The notes under the pieces were generated by a model. It ran no database searches. It had not been told where the DNA came from and saw nothing but the letters and a program-made list of their open reading frames with translations. From positions 1 through 7,080 of the forward strand of contig QMYL01000047.1 of the NCBI GenBank assembly GCA_003662645.1: a stretch of DNA of 7,080 nucleotides. The letters are read 5' to 3'. The position numbers and the translations under genes are program-made. This stretch comes from Candidatus Bathyarchaeota archaeon. Its GTDB lineage: Archaea; Thermoproteota; Bathyarchaeia; Bathyarchaeales; B26-1. Of the stretch, positions 5,681-7,080 are shown in pieces. Within the stretch, counting starts at the first letter, position 1; each line of letters starts with the position of its first letter.

Positions 5681-6274
5681 ATGAGGCTCAGCCTATCACT
5701 ATCATGTATGGTGATACTAATCCTTCTGGTAGAGTTATCCCTACCCGTCTTCATGCGCTCAGAGATAAACTCCCCTGGGGAGGCAACGGTAACCATAAGG
5801 GAGTTTGAAGAGTGCACATTAGCTGTTGTGGATGGCGACAATAACTGGGCCCACCTTGATAATGGTATATTAATAATCGACTTGAACGGTGAGGTTATAG
5901 GACGTAGGGAGGTGAGGACCTTCGGCTCTGAGAGCGACCCAATATTTGAGATATCAAACAACCGTGTCGAGGATATGGAGTGTCAGCTTATTCTCCTTTT
6001 GAATGGTGTACCAAGGAGGACCATTATAAGGATATACGTGAAGACTTCGTATTCGAATGTTAAGTCCTTCTGGATAACGAGTTTCACTAAGGAAGGCGGG
6101 ATAGGGAGTTTCACATTGAGGGGCATGGATACCGCGAGGTTCTGGATTGGGATATATACGATATGGGCTTCATCGGGTGAGGTTGAAGCCCATTTAAGGG
6201 TTGACGGTTCACTGGGGAATGTAAGCTTGGAAGCCGACATACTGAATTTTAACATAAAATTCAAGATAGGGTGA
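5681..6274 (+). CDS. Second secreted beta-rich protein, paralogue of the divergent TasA/AbpA-like protein
   Basis: This 197-residue protein has an N-terminal hydrophobic signal (about 4-24) and a beta-rich mature part. It aligns along its length with the 179-residue protein on the other strand: DGDNNWAHLDNGILIID (51-67), FGSESDP (81-87), ISNN (91-94), IYVK (118-121), IGSF (141-144) and TARFWIGIYTIWAS (151-164), with few gaps, so the two arose by duplication. It differs in having two mature cysteines (C45, C101) that could form a disulfide, only one sequon (N180), more charged and bulky residues, and a C-terminal extension of about 20 residues (178-197) ending in alternating hydrophobic residues. 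These traits, and a weaker translation signal, fit a minor, tip or anchoring subunit. The signal peptidase opposite is the likely processing enzyme. Paralogy and secretion are firm; the structural role is inferred. Confidence 0.87.
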   Translation: MRLSLSLSCMVILILLVELSLPVFMRSEINSPGEATVTIREFEECTLAVVDGDNNWAHLDNGILIIDLNGEVIGRREVRTFGSESDPIFEISNNRVEDMECQLILLLNGVPRRTIIRIYVKTSYSNVKSFWITSFTKEGGIGSFTLRGMDTARFWIGIYTIWASSGEVEAHLRVDGSLGNVSLEADILNFNIKFKIG

Positions 6275-6312
6275 GGAGAAACCGATATTTATTGACGACA
6301 GATTCAAAAGAC

Positions 6313-6320
6313 TTAAAAAT
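6313..6320 (+). promoter_or_regulatory. TATA box for the membrane protein pair, leaderless mRNA predicted
   Basis: TTAAAAAT is centred 25-26 bases before the ATG at 6342, and no Shine-Dalgarno site precedes that ATG. The two membrane protein genes thus probably start from their own leaderless transcript, in addition to possible read-through from the secreted protein gene 67 bases upstream. Confidence 0.45.
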
Positions 6321-6341
6321 CCAAATGATTAATTAAGTTTT

Positions 6342-6677
6342 ATGTTAAGTGTGATTCAAGTCGGCAGAGCGTTATTCGTGATAGCTCTGGTTCTACTTAT
6401 GCTGATCTACACCGTGAAGATATTATCCAAGTTTAAGAAGGGTTCAACCGCCTTAGGTAAGGTCTTTCTGAGGGGAAACCTCATCCTGAGGGTTACCTCA
6501 TCCCTTGCGGTGGCATTACTACTCGTGATCTTATCAATACTGCTCATCTACAACACCGCCATCCTAGGTGGGGCTGAGAAGATAACAACTCTAACTGAAT
6601 GTGGAGATTACATAATAAGTCTCTCACTCATATTCTTCCTCTATGCCATCTACAAGTTCTACGAGATGATTAAATGA
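6342..6677 (+). CDS. Three-helix membrane protein of unknown function, first of a paralogous pair
   Basis: I do not recognise the family. The 111-residue product has three predicted membrane helices (about 10-27, 50-70 and 88-105), a basic loop between the first two (26-49, with KFKKG and FLRGN), and the C-terminal segment YAIYKFYEMIK. The positive loop and tail favour different placements, so topology is unclear. One cysteine (C87) is present. It follows the second secreted protein by 67 bases on the same strand and overlaps the next gene by four bases (ATGA), so the two membrane proteins are made together. The next gene shares its length, helix layout and several motifs. Position suggests a membrane partner of the secreted proteins, such as an anchor or assembly platform, but no motif shows this. 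Confidence 0.82.
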   Translation: MLSVIQVGRALFVIALVLLMLIYTVKILSKFKKGSTALGKVFLRGNLILRVTSSLAVALLLVILSILLIYNTAILGGAEKITTLTECGDYIISLSLIFFLYAIYKFYEMIK

Positions 6678-7009
6678 TGATGAATGTAGTACCCATCATA
6701 GGGCTCTCCCTAGTTTTGGTAGATTTTATACTCCTAGTCTTGATACATCTTAATGTGAAGAGAAACATTAAGTACGCATTGAGTAGACTCTTCCTAAAGA
6801 GGGAGGATGCAGTTAGGGCCTTCGCTTCCTTAATCGTTGGGATACTATCCCTATCTATGACGGGTATAGCGAAGCTCCTCTACGCACTCAATGTAGTTCG
6901 GTATCAGATGTATTCCATCCTAGCAGCGGTTATAGGGATGGTCTTCTCCCTATGTCTGGTATACGCCTTCTATAAGTTGTATAGCATAGTTAGGATTCGT
7001 AAGTCCTAA
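6674..7009 (+). CDS. Three-helix membrane protein of unknown function, second of a paralogous pair
   Basis: This 111-residue protein is a divergent duplicate of the gene before it: LSRLFLKREDAVRAFASL (36-53) matches LGKVFLRGNLILRVTSSL (38-55), and VYAFYKLYSIVR (96-107) matches the partner's tail. Predicted helices are at about 8-27, 48-70 and 80-103, with a basic loop at 28-43 and a basic C-terminus (RIRKS). The reading frame begins with three ATG codons (6674, 6677, 6680); the first overlaps the previous stop codon. GAGATGAT (6663-6670), one mismatch from the ideal ribosome site, is three, six or nine bases before them, so the second or third Met may be the true start. The pair may form a hetero-oligomer, an inference from coupling and paralogy. 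No known family is recognised. Confidence 0.82.
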   Translation: MMMNVVPIIGLSLVLVDFILLVLIHLNVKRNIKYALSRLFLKREDAVRAFASLIVGILSLSMTGIAKLLYALNVVRYQMYSILAAVIGMVFSLCLVYAFYKLYSIVRIRKS

Positions 7010-7011
7010 CT

Positions 7012-7080
7012 TTAAGCCCCTAACACGGGTATCTGGGGGTTCACCTCTCTCGTGATCATTCTGCCCATCCGAGGATGGAC
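7012..7080 (-). CDS. Possible C-terminal end of a leftward gene (partial)
   Basis: The minus strand stays open from the window edge to a TAA at 7014-7012, giving 22 residues ending in RMITREVNPQIPVLGA. The composition is protein-like and the stop lies two bases past the stop of the plus-strand membrane protein, a typical tight convergent arrangement. Another minus frame is also open here, so the call is weak. No family can be recognised from so little. Confidence 0.35.
   Translation of the reverse strand, partial: VHPRMGRMITREVNPQIPVLGA

Overview
The window looks like part of an archaeal chromosome, most likely a thermophilic member of the Thermoproteota/TACK group. The signs are a signal peptidase of the archaeal Ser-His-Asp type, TATA-like boxes about 26 bases before several start codons (suggesting leaderless mRNAs), very strong GAGGTGAT or GGAGGTG ribosome sites elsewhere, and heavy use of AGG/AGA (Arg) and ATA (Ile) codons. 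The lineage is inferred from style; no marker gene is present.

Left half (1-3460), metabolism. A truncated FGGY-family sugar kinase runs leftward off the window edge and appears to start at CTG. Divergent from it are a small cupin and a CtBP-like D-2-hydroxyacid dehydrogenase, followed by a nitrilase-superfamily amidohydrolase that seems to have its own leaderless promoter. Kinase, cupin and dehydrogenase look like a small carbon-catabolism module, but the substrate cannot be read from the sequence. A 62-residue helical protein of unknown function lies convergent to the amidohydrolase.

Right half (3588-7009), cell surface. A leftward gene set encodes a 179-residue secreted beta-rich protein, a 50-residue protein whose GTG start lies 2 bases past the previous stop codon, and a 383-residue signal peptidase I carrying an extra membrane-anchored beta-rich ectodomain. 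Divergent from it are a second secreted protein (197 residues), clearly a paralogue of the first, and two overlapping genes for 111-residue three-helix membrane proteins that are paralogues of each other. A dedicated signal peptidase beside paralogous short secreted beta proteins recalls the bacterial SipW/TasA biofilm fibre system and the archaeal bundling pili (AbpA) of Pyrobaculum. I propose that this is a divergent locus of that kind, with extra membrane components of unknown role. The shared intergenic region has a repeated TGTACAAA...ACCG motif that could co-regulate the two arms.

The last 69 bases may hold the C-terminal end of a further leftward gene. I saw no tRNA, rRNA, CRISPR array or insertion sequence.
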